Source of the DNA: Phaeosaccion multiseriatum
Lineage: Eukaryota; Ochrophyta, other classes
DNA: 64,000 bases
Reading direction: 5' to 3'
Assembly: GCA_965112735.1 (NCBI GenBank)
Contig: OZ218964.1
Location: forward strand, 806,001-870,000
Below the pieces are notes generated by a model, which had not been told where the DNA came from, did not search any database, and saw nothing but the letters and a program-made list of their open reading frames with translations. The position numbers and the translations under genes were made by a program. Positions within the stretch are counted from its first letter, which is position 1. Each line of letters starts with the position of its first letter. Shown piece after piece: positions 47,821 to 64,000 of this stretch.

Positions 47821-48824
47821 CTTGCAAAGAAGCGCCGCACCCTCCCCCAAAGCTTCTCTCCTTTTTGCTCCTCAGTGCCGTGTCCCACGCCCCCTCACGC
47901 TTATTTTTCTCGGGTTAGAGAGCAACAAGGAGACAAGGGGGGGGGGGGAGAACTAGCGAGACAAAAGTGGAGGAGAAGAGGCCACGGGCAGAGAGCAAGG
48001 AAGGAATCAAGAGGGGGGAGAGCTACATAAGTTGGGGTTGGGGCAGTGTCAGTTTCAGGTGGATGGATACACGGTACCCAAGCGTGAGTAGGGTGCTGGA
48101 TTTGCGGGTTTGTGAAAGAAGGTGCAGCAGCAGGGAGGTCAGCACGCTAGACGGGAGGAGGAGTCTTCGCGGAAGCCTTAAATGGACACGACGGAGGACT
48201 TGAGCTCACTCGGTACGTCTGAGTGCTCCGAGGGTTCTTAATGAGCTCCCCCCCAAATCCTTCGATCCCTCAGCTCTGCTCTCAACTCCACCCCCTCCTC
48301 GCTACCGCAACCGGCCCCCTTTTTTGCCTTTCTCCTTCCTATCTTCCCTTCCACACCTCTCTGCCTCTCTGCACCCTCCCTCCCTCCCCCCTCACACCCC
48401 CCTCGTCGGCTTCTCCTTTGCCTCCTCTCCCTCTTCCCCCCCCTCCTCTTTCTACCACTTTTCTGCAACACGACTCTTGTCGTGATGCATTTGCGCATAC
48501 TCAGAGAATTTCCTTGACAACAAGACACGAAGCCGCTCAGGAGGCAAGCCAGGTGTGTTAAAAGGATACCAAACTCCCTCCCTTCACCTCGCCCCTCAAA
48601 ATATTAAAATGTCGAGTGCTTGGTTGAAAACTCAATGCAGACCCCGAGAGGACGAGTCAGCTGAATGGGTGGTCACCAGTCCTGGACAGTAGGAAGACGG
48701 CGGGGTCACTGGTGAGTCCAATAGGAAGGTTAAGGGGTGTACAGTACTACCTTGGCCATAATACTGTTCACTGCCTCTGGCTCAGAGTCTCGGCCTGGAC
48801 GAGCTAAGCTTGGGGGCTGCAGCC
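47821..48824. promoter_or_regulatory. divergent intergenic region, ARPC4 and eIF2B delta
   Basis: About 1 kb lies between the start codons. It contains G runs near 47940 and a long C/T-rich stretch 48290..48460. Untranslated exons are likely on the ARPC4 side but cannot be placed. Confidence 0.35.
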
Positions 48825-51824
48825 ATGGACGGCGAGCGGAGTGCCTCCGCACCAGCGGCAGGGGGTGATACTGCGGCTGGAGAAGGAGGGGGGGTGGGGC
48901 AGGGACGGGTGGGGGGAGCGGAGGAAGGAGCAAGTGGTGCTGCAGCAGGAGCAGCGGCGCCAGCAGCAGGAGTAGGAGGAGCAGCTGGTGATGCATCAGC
49001 GGGACAGAATGGAGAGGAAGCTGGGGAGAAGAACAAGGAGGAGCAGCAGCAGCAGCAGCAGCCGGCGAAGAAGGACAAGAAGGAGAAGAAGGAAAAGGTA
49101 GTCAAGCCGCCTCCTCCAGGGGGATACGAGAAGAAGCCCAAGCTGAGCAAGGCCGAGCGCAGAGAGCTGCAAGAGGCACAGAGGGCTGCCAAGCAGGGCG
49201 GCGGACGGGCAGGGGGGGCAGTTGGTGGTGCAGCGGGAGGAGGGGCGGGTACGGCGGGCTCGGGAGCAGGCAGTGCGCAAGGGCAGGGAGGGGGGCAGCA
49301 AGGGCAACAAGGTAAATCTCCTGCTGGTGCAATAGCAGGAGCAGCAGCAGGAGGAGCAGGAGCAGCAGCAGGAGGAGGAGCAGGAGGACGAGGAGGAGCT
49401 GACGGGACGACTCAGGGGTTTGCAGGGGGCGGGGCGGTAGGGGCAAGCAGCAGCAGTAGCAGCGGCGGCGGCGGCCGGAGCACCCGCCGGCAGAAGGAGG
49501 TGGGCGAGGTGGTGAGGCTGTTCAGCCATTTAAGAGAGCACTCCCTCGGGCTGGAGCACTCCCACGGCGTGCGGCTGTCGGGATCCGAGCTGCACCGCTC
49601 TATTGTGCGGCTGGGAGAGCAGTACGCCACCGGCTCCATCACAGGTGCCAACGGGAGGGCCATCGCCATGCTCAAGGCGTTTCAAGAAGTGATCAGGGAC
49701 TACACGCCGCCGCCGGATAAGGTGCGTGTGGGTGTGGGTGTGTGTGGGTGCGTAGGTGTGTGTATGTGTGCGTGTGAATGGCTCTCTTGTCTGTCCCACC
49801 CGTATATGTGCGCATCTATCCATGTACCTACCCACTCACCAACCTATCTACCTACCTTCTCACCCACCTACCTACCTACCTACTCACCCATCTACCTACC
49901 CACCTATCTACCTACCTATCTACCTACCTACCTTCACAGCCGCTGTCGTGGGACTTGAACAAGCGCCTGCGGCCCATGATCCAGCACCTTATCGACTGTC
50001 GACAGCACTCTATCAGCATGGGCAACTCCATCACTTACGTAAGGCACATGATCTCCAAGATACCTCCGGACATGGCCCCAGAGGAAGCCAAGGTGAGAGA
50101 GGGGGGTGGAAGGGGGGGGGGGGGGAGGGAGAGGGAGAGACGAGAGAGAGAGAGAAGAGGCAATAGATAGAGAGAGAGGGAGAGAGAGTGACTGACTGAC
50201 TGACAGGCAGACAGAGAGAGAGAAGGCACATACGTATGTGCCTCAAACAGCAACAACAACACCTCACAAATGACAACAACAGGAGCGTATCATCGGCGAG
50301 ATCGGTGACTTCATGCAAGAGCGCATCCAGGCCGCCGGGCACTGCATCGTGGGCCACGCAGCCAAGAAGATTGACGCCGGTGATGTCATCATGACCTTCG
50401 GCAGCTCCTCCCTCATTCAGCAGATTCTCGTCACCGCGGGCAAACAGAAGGTAGGTGGGTAGATGGAGAGGAAGGGGAGGTGAGGTAGGTAGAGCAGGGG
50501 GAGGAGAGGAGAGGAGGAGGTGGGGGGACGGCAAACAGACGGGAGAGGTAGGGGGGTAGGTAGAGCGGGGAGGAGAGGAGAGGAGAGGAGAGGAGAGGTG
50601 GGGAGACGGCAAACAGAAGGAAGGTGGGTAGGTGGGGTAGGTGGAGCAGGTGGAGCAGGTGGAGCAGGTGGAGCAGGCAGTCGTGGAGGAGAGGATAGAT
50701 ATCCACCACATCGATCCGATTCCCCCTTGCTCACCTACCCCACCTACCACATCGATTCGTATATTCTACATCGATTTTCTAATATATCGTTATCAATATC
50801 TGTACCATCCCCCCCATACATACACATACATGCTCAGGACAAGAAGTTCCGTGTAATTGTGGTGGACTCTCGGCCCGCGCTGGAGGGGGTGCGAATGGTC
50901 CAGGAGCTGTCGGAGGAGGGTATAGAGTGCACCTACGTCTTGCTCAATGCGGTCTCGTACATGATGCGGGAGGTCAGCAAAGTGTTTGTAGGGGCGAGCG
51001 CCATGATGGCGAATGGAAGCTCCTTGTCAAGGGTAGGCACGGTGAGTGGGCTGAGTGGCTAGTGGGTGGGGTGGGGGGGAGAGGGAGGGAGGGAGGGAGG
51101 GAGGGAGGGAGGGAGGGAGGGAGGGAGGGAGGGAGGGAGGGAGGGAGGGAGAGTGAGAGTCAGCGTGGTGGGGCTGGAGGGCTGTGGGGTGAGTGAAGGA
51201 GGGAGGGGGGATGGAAGGAGGGAGGGAAGGAGGGAGGGGAAGGGAGGATGATAGGAAAGGGGTGAGGAAGAGAGAGAGAGAGAGAGGGAGGAAGGGGGTG
51301 AGTCTGAAGGCGGGAGTGAGTGGGTGCGTGAGGTGGGATGGGGTGGAGTGGTGCGGACGATTGGTTTGGGAGGTGGATTTCGGTCGCAGAGTGGGGTTGG
51401 AGTTGGGTTGGGTGGTACGGTTTGCGTCTCTCGTGCTTTTGAGAGAGGAGGCGGGGGGTGATTCCACTTACACGCACTCACACACCGCCCTCCGTCACGC
51501 ACCACCACCCCCCCACAGGCCGTGGTAGCGATGATGGCCCACGCAAACAACATTCCATGTCTGTTCTGCTGCGAGACGTACAAGTTCAGCCCTCGTGTGC
51601 AGCTCGACAGCATCGTCTACAATGAGCTAGGCCCTGCACAGGAGCTGTTGGCAGACCCTGACGACGCTGCGGAGATGCAACGCGTGGAGGCCATACCCAA
51701 TCTCAAGTTGTTGAACTTGAGATATGACCTCACCCCCATCAAGTATGTTAGTCTTGTCGTAACGGAGGTGGGGCTCATTCCGCCTACTTCGGTGCCGGTC
51801 TTGCTGAGGGAAGTGAGTCGGTGA
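48825..51824 (+). CDS. translation initiation factor eIF2B subunit delta
   Basis: Five exons (48825-49721, 49940-50092, 50283-50450, 50838-51041, 51519-51824) join in phase 0 throughout to give 575 aa. The ATG is at 48825; the open frame extends upstream only through a TTG. The first 230 residues are Ala/Gly/Gln-rich with a Lys-rich patch (KKDKKEKKEKVVKPPPPGGY), as in other delta subunits. The conserved domain follows: LNKRLRPMIQHLIDCRQHSI, MGNSITYVRHMI, DVIMTFGSSSLIQQIL, RVIVVDSRPALEGVRM, ANGSSLSRVGT, IPCLFCCETYKFSPRVQLDS, YDLTPIKYVSLVVTEVGLIP and a C-terminal SVPVLLRE. It belongs to the regulatory alpha/beta/delta group of the eIF2 guanine-exchange factor. Two degenerate copies of the dispersed repeat code part of the N-terminus. 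Confidence 0.95.
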
Positions 51825-52084
51825 GGAGGGAGAGGGGTATGGGGTGGGAGGGAGTGAGAAGTGGGATGTGTTGAGAGGCATGATAGAAGCGCATGGGATG
51901 AGAGGCATGATAGAGGCGTATGGGATGAGAGAGCCATGATAGAAGCGCATGGGATGAGAGGCATCGGAGAGAGATATGAGAGAGAGGTGTGTAAGAGCGG
52001 CATCTCAGAAAGACGTGAGAGACAAGTAAGAGAGGCATGGGAGTGAGAGACCCGAGATGTGCAAGAGAGAGAGAGAGAGAGGGA

Positions 52085-52125
<41 letters not shown>

Positions 52126-52642
52126 GCTCATGGGGGGCTGGGCACGCAGCCCAGCAGAGGGCGACGCTAGACGGAGAGAGGGGCGATACCTACCCACCTA
52201 CCTACCCACCTACCTACCCACCTGCATGTCTACCTACCCACCCACCTACCTACCCACCTACCCACCCACCTGCATGTCTACCTACTGACCAGTCTACTGA
52301 CCTCCGTACAAGAGGCGCCTACACTACCTACATGCTTACGTACCGACCTTACGTACCGACGCACCTAACGTACGGTACACGCTGAAATTTGGAGATGGGG
52401 TCGCGGGGCGGGGAACCCCTTTCCTTCTCCTCCCTTCTATTCCATAATTACAGTTATTATAAATGAATTTTAATAATTGAACTCGGCTCACAATCTACCA
52501 CGCTAGACTACAACAAGTATTGGTGCTTGAGTGCTTACCAGCCGGGGAGGGGCGCACCACAATACTTAGACGACCGTGTATTCGCCTGTCAATCGACAGA
52601 CCCCACCCCGTGTGGCGAACGTGTGGCCCTGCCCCGTGACTA

Positions 52643-52684
<42 letters not shown>

Positions 52685-52958
52685 GATGCTGTTGCTGCTG
52701 CCGCTGCTGCTCATAGCCTGACTGGTGATCAGAGCCTGATGCTGCCCAGCCTGGTGCTCTGAGTGGTGAGGCGGCGGCAAGAGCGAAGGACTACTAAACA
52801 AACTTAACAACGAGTCTGCTGCACTACGCGGCTGGAATCCGCGACCCCCGGGGCCATCTGGGGAGCTTGCACAACATGGGTCATATGCACGCCCTGGGTC
52901 ACCCCTTGGGTCTAACCTTATCTACACTCCCTACCTCTTTTTCCTAGGTACAGTACTA
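51825..52958. other. convergent intergenic region
   Basis: It holds an array of ATGGGATGAGAGGC-type words (51860..51970), a GA run, (TACC)n tracts 52190..52290, an AT-rich patch 52440..52480 and a CTG run 52648..52680. I see no gene. Confidence 0.45.
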
Positions 52959-58097
<5,139 letters not shown>

Positions 58098-58366
58098 CAA
58101 AAATCGATATCTGAGCGGTTATGTCCATGAGGGGTTCGCGTGGAAGTGAGTATGTAAGGGAGAGAAGTGTACAGCAATAGTAAACGTCCACCACAGGAGC
58201 CACTGTCCCCCTGCTGTGCAGGAAAATCCTGCTCCAACCAGCAGCAGCGTGCAGGACAGCGGTTTAAAAAGAGAGTGACCCTTAACCGAAAAATCTTTTT
58301 CTTTCGACGGCGTACGCGGGAGGAGGGCCAAAGCAACAAGGGGAAGTGGGGCGGGAGGACCAAAGA
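58098..58366. promoter_or_regulatory. short divergent region, polymerase and NT-C2 gene
   Basis: If the starts are right, 269 nt separate the two ATGs. No certain element is seen. Confidence 0.35.
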
Positions 58367-58894
58367 ATGAAGGCGTTGAGGCACCTCGGGCATCTGAGGG
58401 AGGCCTCACACACCCTTGAGGTTAATTTAGAGAGGCTGGAAATCCTCACCCCTGAGGATGGAGCCTTCAGGACGTTGACCATTAGCCTGCAGCGGGGAGG
58501 GAAAGTAACCAAGAGCCCGGCGAGAGTGGTATCGGGCGCTGTGAGCGAGTGGAATGACTCGCCTCTCTTGTCCATGACTATCACTCTCTGGTCGGGGGCG
58601 GGAGCGGAGGGGGGTAGGGGGAGTCGCAGTCCACGGAAGTACCTACCCAAAGAGTACCAGCTGCACCTGCAGCAACGTGTATCAACAGCCGAGTTCAGCC
58701 TGGCCACGTTCACACTCAATGCAGCAGACTTCGCACAGGCCCGTGATGACCCCCCAACGCATGTTACGCTGCACTGCGCAGCGCTCAAGGGCATCACAGG
58801 AAGTGGTCGCCTCATGTGCAGCATACGCTGCTTCCCATCATCACCGGACCAGGTGCGGTGCGGCCACACGTCTTCACACACACAAATACACACA

Positions 58895-58925
<31 letters not shown>

Positions 58926-60991
58926 CCTCTCCCTCTCTCTCTCTCTCTCTGCTGCGCTCTCTTTATTTTACCTTCTCTCTTCCACTTGTCTTCTCGTTGG
59001 TCCCCACCCCTGCGTAGCTGAACGACCACTCCCTCCACCGTCTGTCTCTGTCCTTGTCGACCTTCGAACAGGTGTCTGATGCGAGTGGGTCGGCGGCACT
59101 TTCTCCCTCCACCTCTCACGGATACAACAGTACACCGCCCAGCACTGGCAATACACAGGGGCGTTTCTACTCCACCGGGGGCTTTGGGCATTACTTCTCG
59201 AGAGGAGGGGTAGTCGTGTCTCCCTCTGCGGCACTCAATGGCAGCAGCAGCAGCAGCAGCGTTGGTCCCAGCAGCGGCCGGCGCAGCACTCCTCGTCGAG
59301 CCGTGGAGGTGCGTGTGTGTGTCACACCCAAAGGGGAAGGGAAGGGAAGGGAAGGGAAGGGAAGGGAAGGGAAGGGAAGGGCCTCCTTGAGTCGTGAAGA
59401 GAATCCTTCCTTGCTGCATGATATGTGTCGTGTGGGTGGGTGGGTGGGGTCCATGCCTATCTATGTCATACGTCTCCCTTTTCGAGGCTACTTGCCCCCA
59501 CCCACATGCTTTACACTTCATCCTCCTCTTTCTTATTTTTATATTTTTATTTACTTCTTATTTTCCTCCCTACTTCACCCCTTCCCCTCCCCCTCCCTAC
59601 AGGAAACGACGAAGAAACAACCCCACGCACCTTCCGCCTCCTCCATGCAGCACCCGCGGCAGTATACTGGCCAGCCAGGCACCGGGGACCGAGGCAGAGG
59701 CCCTTCGTCAGACGCCCCGCAACGCCGAGGTCGCAGCCATGTTGTGTCACCGAGCAAGAGCATGAGTCCTTCTAGAGCCGCGAGGAGGTGCGTCGTGTGG
59801 GGTGGTGTCAAGCAGAGGGAGGGAGGGAGGAAGGAGGAGGGGGGTGTGAGGAGTGAGGAGTGTGAGGAGGAGGGGGGTGTGAGGAGTGAGGAGTGTGAGG
59901 AGGAGGGGGGTGTGAGGAGTGAGGAGTGTGAGGAGGAGGGGGGTGTGAGGAGTGAGGAGTGTGAGGAGCGAATGTGCCTGAGTGAGTGTGGTGTGGTGTT
60001 GTGCATCTCTGATGGTGTGTGTGTGTCAGTGTGTGTGTGTGTGATGCGTGTGTGCCTCTCTCTCTCTCGCAAGCGGGTTCCCTGCCCTCCCCGTCAATGA
60101 GAACCGTCCGTCCGTCTGTCCGTCCGACGACCCCGTCTGGTGTTGACCAATGACTCAACTATCTTCTTCCACGCTTTTGTCCCTGTTCTCCTCCCTCCAC
60201 TCCTCCACTCCTCCACTCCTGCACTGCTCAGTGAGCAAGAGGTGTTCGATCGCGCAAGGAGCGGCGAGATGGTCCGCAGTGCAGGTCGAAGCAAATCCGT
60301 TTCGAAGCGGCGGTGGAGCACCGGTGATGGAACCAACACGGCCATCTTGGACAGAGAGAGGGGCATGTGGGAACAAAGGGTCAAGATGTTGGAGGATCAG
60401 ATGGAGGTGTGTTTGAAAGAGAATGCCTCCCTCACCAACCGCCTGTTGAGTCACCAGCGCCAGTTGAAGGAGCAAGAGATCATCATTTCGCAGCAGGAGC
60501 AGGAGTTGAGACTGATACAGAGCCTACAAGAACGGAGAGAGCAAGACGAGGAGCAGGAGGAGAAGGAGGGGGGACCCACGGACGGGTCGTTTCTAATGTC
60601 ACCGTCAAATGCGCCCGCTTCCTTCGCGCAGCTCCCCGGCAAGAAAGACCGAATGGCATTGCCATGGCAAGACATGGGAAGGGGAGGGGGGAGGCCGAAC
60701 AATAAGAGAGGGTGGGCGGAAGGTGGCAAGGGTGGGGGCAGCGGGGGCGGCGGGGGCGGCGAGAAGGTGGAGGGAATGGACGATGTTACGCACTCTATGG
60801 CCTTGTTGGAGGTGGAGCATGGGTCGCGGCTGAGAGCGGAGCTGGAGGAGGCGGTGAGCTTGCTCGAGGGGTGTGCGGTAAGGATGGTGGATATTGATGC
60901 ATCGGTAAGGAAGTGGGCACACGCCTTACCGGAGGAAGCACAGAAGGAGATCCAAGCGTCGCTCCAAGTGGCCTTTACGGACATTCATTGA
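58367..60991 (+). CDS. NT-C2 domain and coiled-coil protein
   Basis: Four exons (58367-58852, 59018-59308, 59603-59787, 60232-60991) join with consistent phases to give 573 aa. The ATG is at 58367. Residues 10 to 160 follow the N-terminal C2 (NT-C2, EEIG1/EHBP1-type) pattern: TLEVNLERLEILTP, RTLTISLQRGGK, AVSEWNDSPLLSMTITLW, YQLHLQQRVSTAEFSLATFT and THVTLHCAALKG. A Ser-rich linker leads to a coiled coil (WEQRVKMLEDQMEVCLKENA through LRLIQSLQERREQ), a Gly-rich loop and a C-terminal helical end. NT-C2 proteins usually tie membranes to the cytoskeleton; that role is inference. Intron 2 (294 nt) is a multiple of three with no stop, so its retention would give a longer protein. Confidence 0.75.
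59843..59970. repeat. 30-nt-class GTGAGGAGTGAGGAGTGT tandem repeat in an intron
   Basis: Four units of about 30 nt, each ending in a G run, lie in the third intron of the NT-C2 gene. Confidence 0.85.
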
Positions 60992-62307
60992 GGAAGGGGA
61001 CGGACAGGGACAGGAGGGGGCTGTTGTGGAGACAGGAAGACCCACTGAGGGAGGGAGGGAGGGAGGGAGGGAGGACGATGCAGTAGTTAGTCAGGCGAGG
61101 GGATAGCCTGACAACACACATACAAAAACCCGGGGACTTGCTTGGAGCTTGTGCCTGGTGATGCCTGGTGTCAGCCTCTGTGCCTGAATACCTGGTGTCA
61201 GCTTCAATACCTGAGTGCCTGGTGTCGGTCATTGCTGCTGCATCAGGGTCCGAATCAACCGAACTATTGCGTACTTGTGTAAGAGCGAGAAGGAGGCCCC
61301 GGGGTTTGAATTACATAGAGGGGGGGCAATAAGAGAGAAGAGAGGGGGGTGAATCTGCATAGTGAGAAGGGAGAGTGTAAGGAGAGGTGTAGAAAAGGCC
61401 AAACGTACGCACGGGGCCGAGAGGCGCGCTTTCATATGGCTCGAGTCCAAAGCTCGTCTCTGCGAGGGATGGAAGGACGGACGGAGGGAGGAAGGGAGCC
61501 GCCTCGCCCTTGCTTCTCGACGACAGAGGAGGAGGACTCCTCATTTGGAGCTCCCTACTTTTAACACTACGATACACGGAACATGTTTCTCATCTGCTGA
61601 CTTCGCCTGTCACCAAGAAAAATAAAAAAACAAAATGCGTCAAGTTGATTTTTTTTGTTCACTAACTACCTACTGTTTATACGCAGTGAGCTATGAGGGA
61701 GGGCCTACTTGTTGCCCGTCCCCCACGCCAAACACTCACTCACTATACTTTTTTTTACTTCTAGTACAGTACTACTGTACTATTGAAGAAAAAAGCTCAC
61801 ACCACCCACCGTGGTGTAAAGTTACTCACCAATGTCATACATTCGCACACACCCATATAATAATAATGATAAAAACATACAAAAGCCTTAACTTCCTTAC
61901 CACGCCCCTTTCTCTCCAAGACCAGCCAAAAATCATAGAAAGTCAAAGCGAGAGTTGTCAAAAGTCGGCCCTTCTCGATTGTCAAAAGGCGACCCCCTCT
62001 CCTCTGTCGTGGGAGGGTCCTCCACACTCTCCTCGATCCCCTCTCTTCCCCCTGCCCCTCTGCCCCTCTTTGCCCGTTGCTGTTGCTAACCCTAACGGAT
62101 CGATCGCCTACCTATCGGGCGCTGCACTCGAGAGTGAAGGCTCACAAAAGCCCCCACCCCTTCGCAGAACCCTTTCTGGCGAGAAGAGAGACCTTGAACA
62201 ACCTAACAACACATATCAAGTCATCAGCTCACTCGCTCACTCGCTCACTCACCGACTCACTGGCCACTCACTCACCCACTCACTCACACACTCACTTAGT
62301 ACCCAAT
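60992..62307. other. convergent intergenic region
   Basis: It contains a GGGA run after the stop, three CCTGGTGTCAGC-type words at 61157..61230, T and A runs near 61620..61790 that could be 3' processing sequence, and (ACTC)n near 62225..62295. I see no gene. Confidence 0.4.
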
Positions 62308-64000
62308 TCAGTACCCAATCTTGTTCCTCAGGCGCGTCGCAGGCAGCTGGGCATTCCCGCGGTACATAGGATTCACACCAGAAACAACTTCGTCCTCCAA
62401 CTCCTCCTCCTCCTCCCCCTCGTCCTTGGCGGAGTCTAGCCCTGTGTCCGTCTTGTCATCACCACCACCCCCGTCCCTGTCCTGATCCCATGTGTCCTCC
62501 ATTCCAGGAGTGCCCATAATCGAGTTTGGGGTACCGGTCACAATCGCATCTCGATCACCCCACACGTCATCCTTGTCCACTCCTCCTCCACTCACCACGG
62601 TAGGGGCATTCGATTGACCTTTCCCGCCCCTACCAGCACCGCCCCCCCCGCCCGACGGCATGTGCACTCTACGTTGCTCCCAATATCTCCACAAAGCATA
62701 CCCCCCAAAGGCCACGAGGAGAAGGGAGCAGCCCGCGGTCACACCTACCCAGGCGGCCTTCTCGGTCGCAGAGCCGCCTCCTCCTCCTCCCCCTGCGCCC
62801 AGGTCTGATCCAAGTTGCACATCCCCGCGATCACGCAGAGAAGGATTGGCTGACGGTGCGGGCGTAGGAAGGCGCCACGGTGGAAGGACCGGATCCGACG
62901 CGGCAGGCGTGTTCGCACCCTCCTCCTCTACCACTTCCTCCTCTTGCTCTTCCTCCTCCCCCTCCTCCTCCCCCCCCTCCTCCTCTACCACCACCCCCTC
63001 CTCCTCCTCTACCTCCCCCCCCTCCCCCCCAGCCCCCACTTCCACCTCCTCCTCCTCTATCTCCTCCTCCTCCTCCTCCCCCCCCACAACCTCCTCCTCC
63101 ACCTCCTCCTCCTCCTCCTCCACCACCACCTCCTCCACCTCCTCCTCCTCCTCCTCCTCCTCCTCCTCCTCCTCCTCCTCCTCCTCCTCCTCTACCACCG
63201 GTGCCGGGCTGGGCTCTTCAGCGTCTTCCTGGACCGGAGGAGGCGTCTCTACATCTGTGCTTGAGCCCAACCCTAAATTGGCGACTGTTGGTGGTGCTGT
63301 TGGTGGTAGAGTTGGTTGTACAGTTGGTGGGGCTGTTGGTGGTACGGTTGGTGGGGATGTTGGTGGTACGGTTGGCGCTCCTGTTGGTTGAGCGGTTGGT
63401 GGTGAGGTGGGTGGCCCAGGAGTGGGTACGGGGGTGGGTGGCGAAGGCCCGAAGAACGCCGTGTCATCGCAGTCCAGGTATGGACAGGGGAGGTTGTAGA
63501 AAGTCACGGACTCCGGGTCCTGCGTCTCAACTGTTTGGAAGGAGAGCACGTAAACCTCTCCGTTGCGGTCCCGGGCTGTTAAAAGGGAGGAGGATGGGGG
63601 ATGAGGGATGGGGGATAGGATTTAGTGACAAGGAGGAGGAGGAGGAGGAGGAGGAGGAGGATGAGGAGGAAGAGAGGAAGGAGGGAGGAGGAAGAGAGGA
63701 AGGAGGGAGGACGCAGTGAGGACGCGGTGGCATCTCATTGTCGTATGGCTGAACACGCGCACACACAGGTGTGAGGGGTGAGGTGTGAGGTGTGAGGTGT
63801 GAGGTGTGAGGGGTGAGGGGTGAGGTGTGAGGGGTGAGGTGTGAGGGATGAGATGTGAGGGGTGAGGTGTGAGGGATGAGATGTGCTCACCGAAAGTGGC
63901 CGTGAAGGGAAACCCCTCATCCCAGAGCTCCGTCGCATGAAACGCTCCCTCCCCCATCTTCAGTCTTACAAGCTTCTTACTGGCCGTCTCGTAGTCAGTG
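62308..64000 (-). CDS. type I membrane protein with Pro/Thr stalk (partial, 5' end outside)
   Basis: The last two exons are present: 62308..63575, and 63891 to the right edge, joined in phase 1 across a GTGAGC donor. The outer part reads LVRLKMGEGAFHATELWDEG, FPFTATFARDRNGEVYVLSF and NLPCPYLDCDDTAFF, possibly a beta-propeller blade. About 15 TPPT/APPT-type units follow, then a very acidic Glu/Val run, a membrane segment (VGVTAGCSLLLVAFGGYALW) with the basic WEQRRVH after it, and a Gly-rich, acidic tail ending GNAQLPATRLRNKIGY. The Pro/Thr stalk suggests a glycosylated cell-surface protein. The family is unknown. Its layout matches the membrane protein at 43.6-46.0 kb. Confidence 0.7.

Noticed and set aside
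52441-52515. tRNA-like or SINE-like sequence on the minus strand (TAGTCTAGCGTGG then GTTCAATT)
   Set aside because: The two boxes are too close together and no cloverleaf with an anticodon arm can be drawn; it is at best a remnant.
62880-63719. Plus-strand open frame with long proline runs
   Set aside because: It is antisense to the acidic stalk of the membrane protein gene and has no independent support.

Overview
The window is nuclear DNA of a eukaryote with many short GT-AG introns, high GC and very abundant microsatellites. I read it as a secondary-plastid alga of the heterokont (ochrophyte) kind, possibly a eustigmatophyte such as Nannochloropsis. The evidence is three neighbouring genes (8.6-18.4 kb) whose products start with a signal peptide followed directly by Phe at the predicted cleavage point and an Arg/Ser-rich stretch. 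This is the ASAFAP-type bipartite plastid signal of red-lineage secondary plastids. Species assignment is inference.

I rebuilt 17 protein-coding genes by joining exons so that reading frame and intron phase agree. From left to right they are: 3' end of an unknown gene (+); a 1261-aa protein with a split GRAM-like domain (-); a plastid-targeted unknown (+); a plastid-targeted Rdx/SelW-like protein that lacks its redox cysteines (-); a low-complexity unknown (+); a small membrane protein (-); a plastid-targeted double-hotdog thioesterase (-); a ubiquitin-specific protease (+); a 1396-aa helical-looking protein in 21 exons (-); a CSB/ERCC6/Rad26-type SNF2 repair ATPase carrying a RanBP2-type zinc finger (-); proteasome ATPase Rpt2 (+); a type I membrane protein (+); Arp2/3 subunit ARPC4 (-); eIF2B delta (+); a BRCT-containing family X DNA polymerase of Pol mu/TdT character (-); an NT-C2/coiled-coil protein (+); and a second type I membrane protein cut by the window edge (-).

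Genes mostly alternate in strand, giving six divergent pairs with 0.2-1.0 kb between start codons and seven convergent pairs. No tRNA, rRNA, transposase or integrase was recognised. Repeats are the other main content: a perfect run of about 77 CCT triplets coding poly-Gly, an 8-bp minisatellite ending at a splice acceptor, a 66-bp minisatellite, a 91-bp duplication that copies a splice acceptor, and a 132-bp duplication.

The most unusual signal is an interspersed 15-18 bp sequence family (core GGTGATACAGCAG). It occurs at about ten loci, on both strands, in exons, introns and flanks of unrelated genes. A second interspersed family (core GGATGGCAGTGGATGG) lies in introns and flanks. The genes are mostly housekeeping (proteasome, translation, actin nucleation, DNA repair, deubiquitination, plastid lipid and redox-fold proteins) and do not form one pathway.
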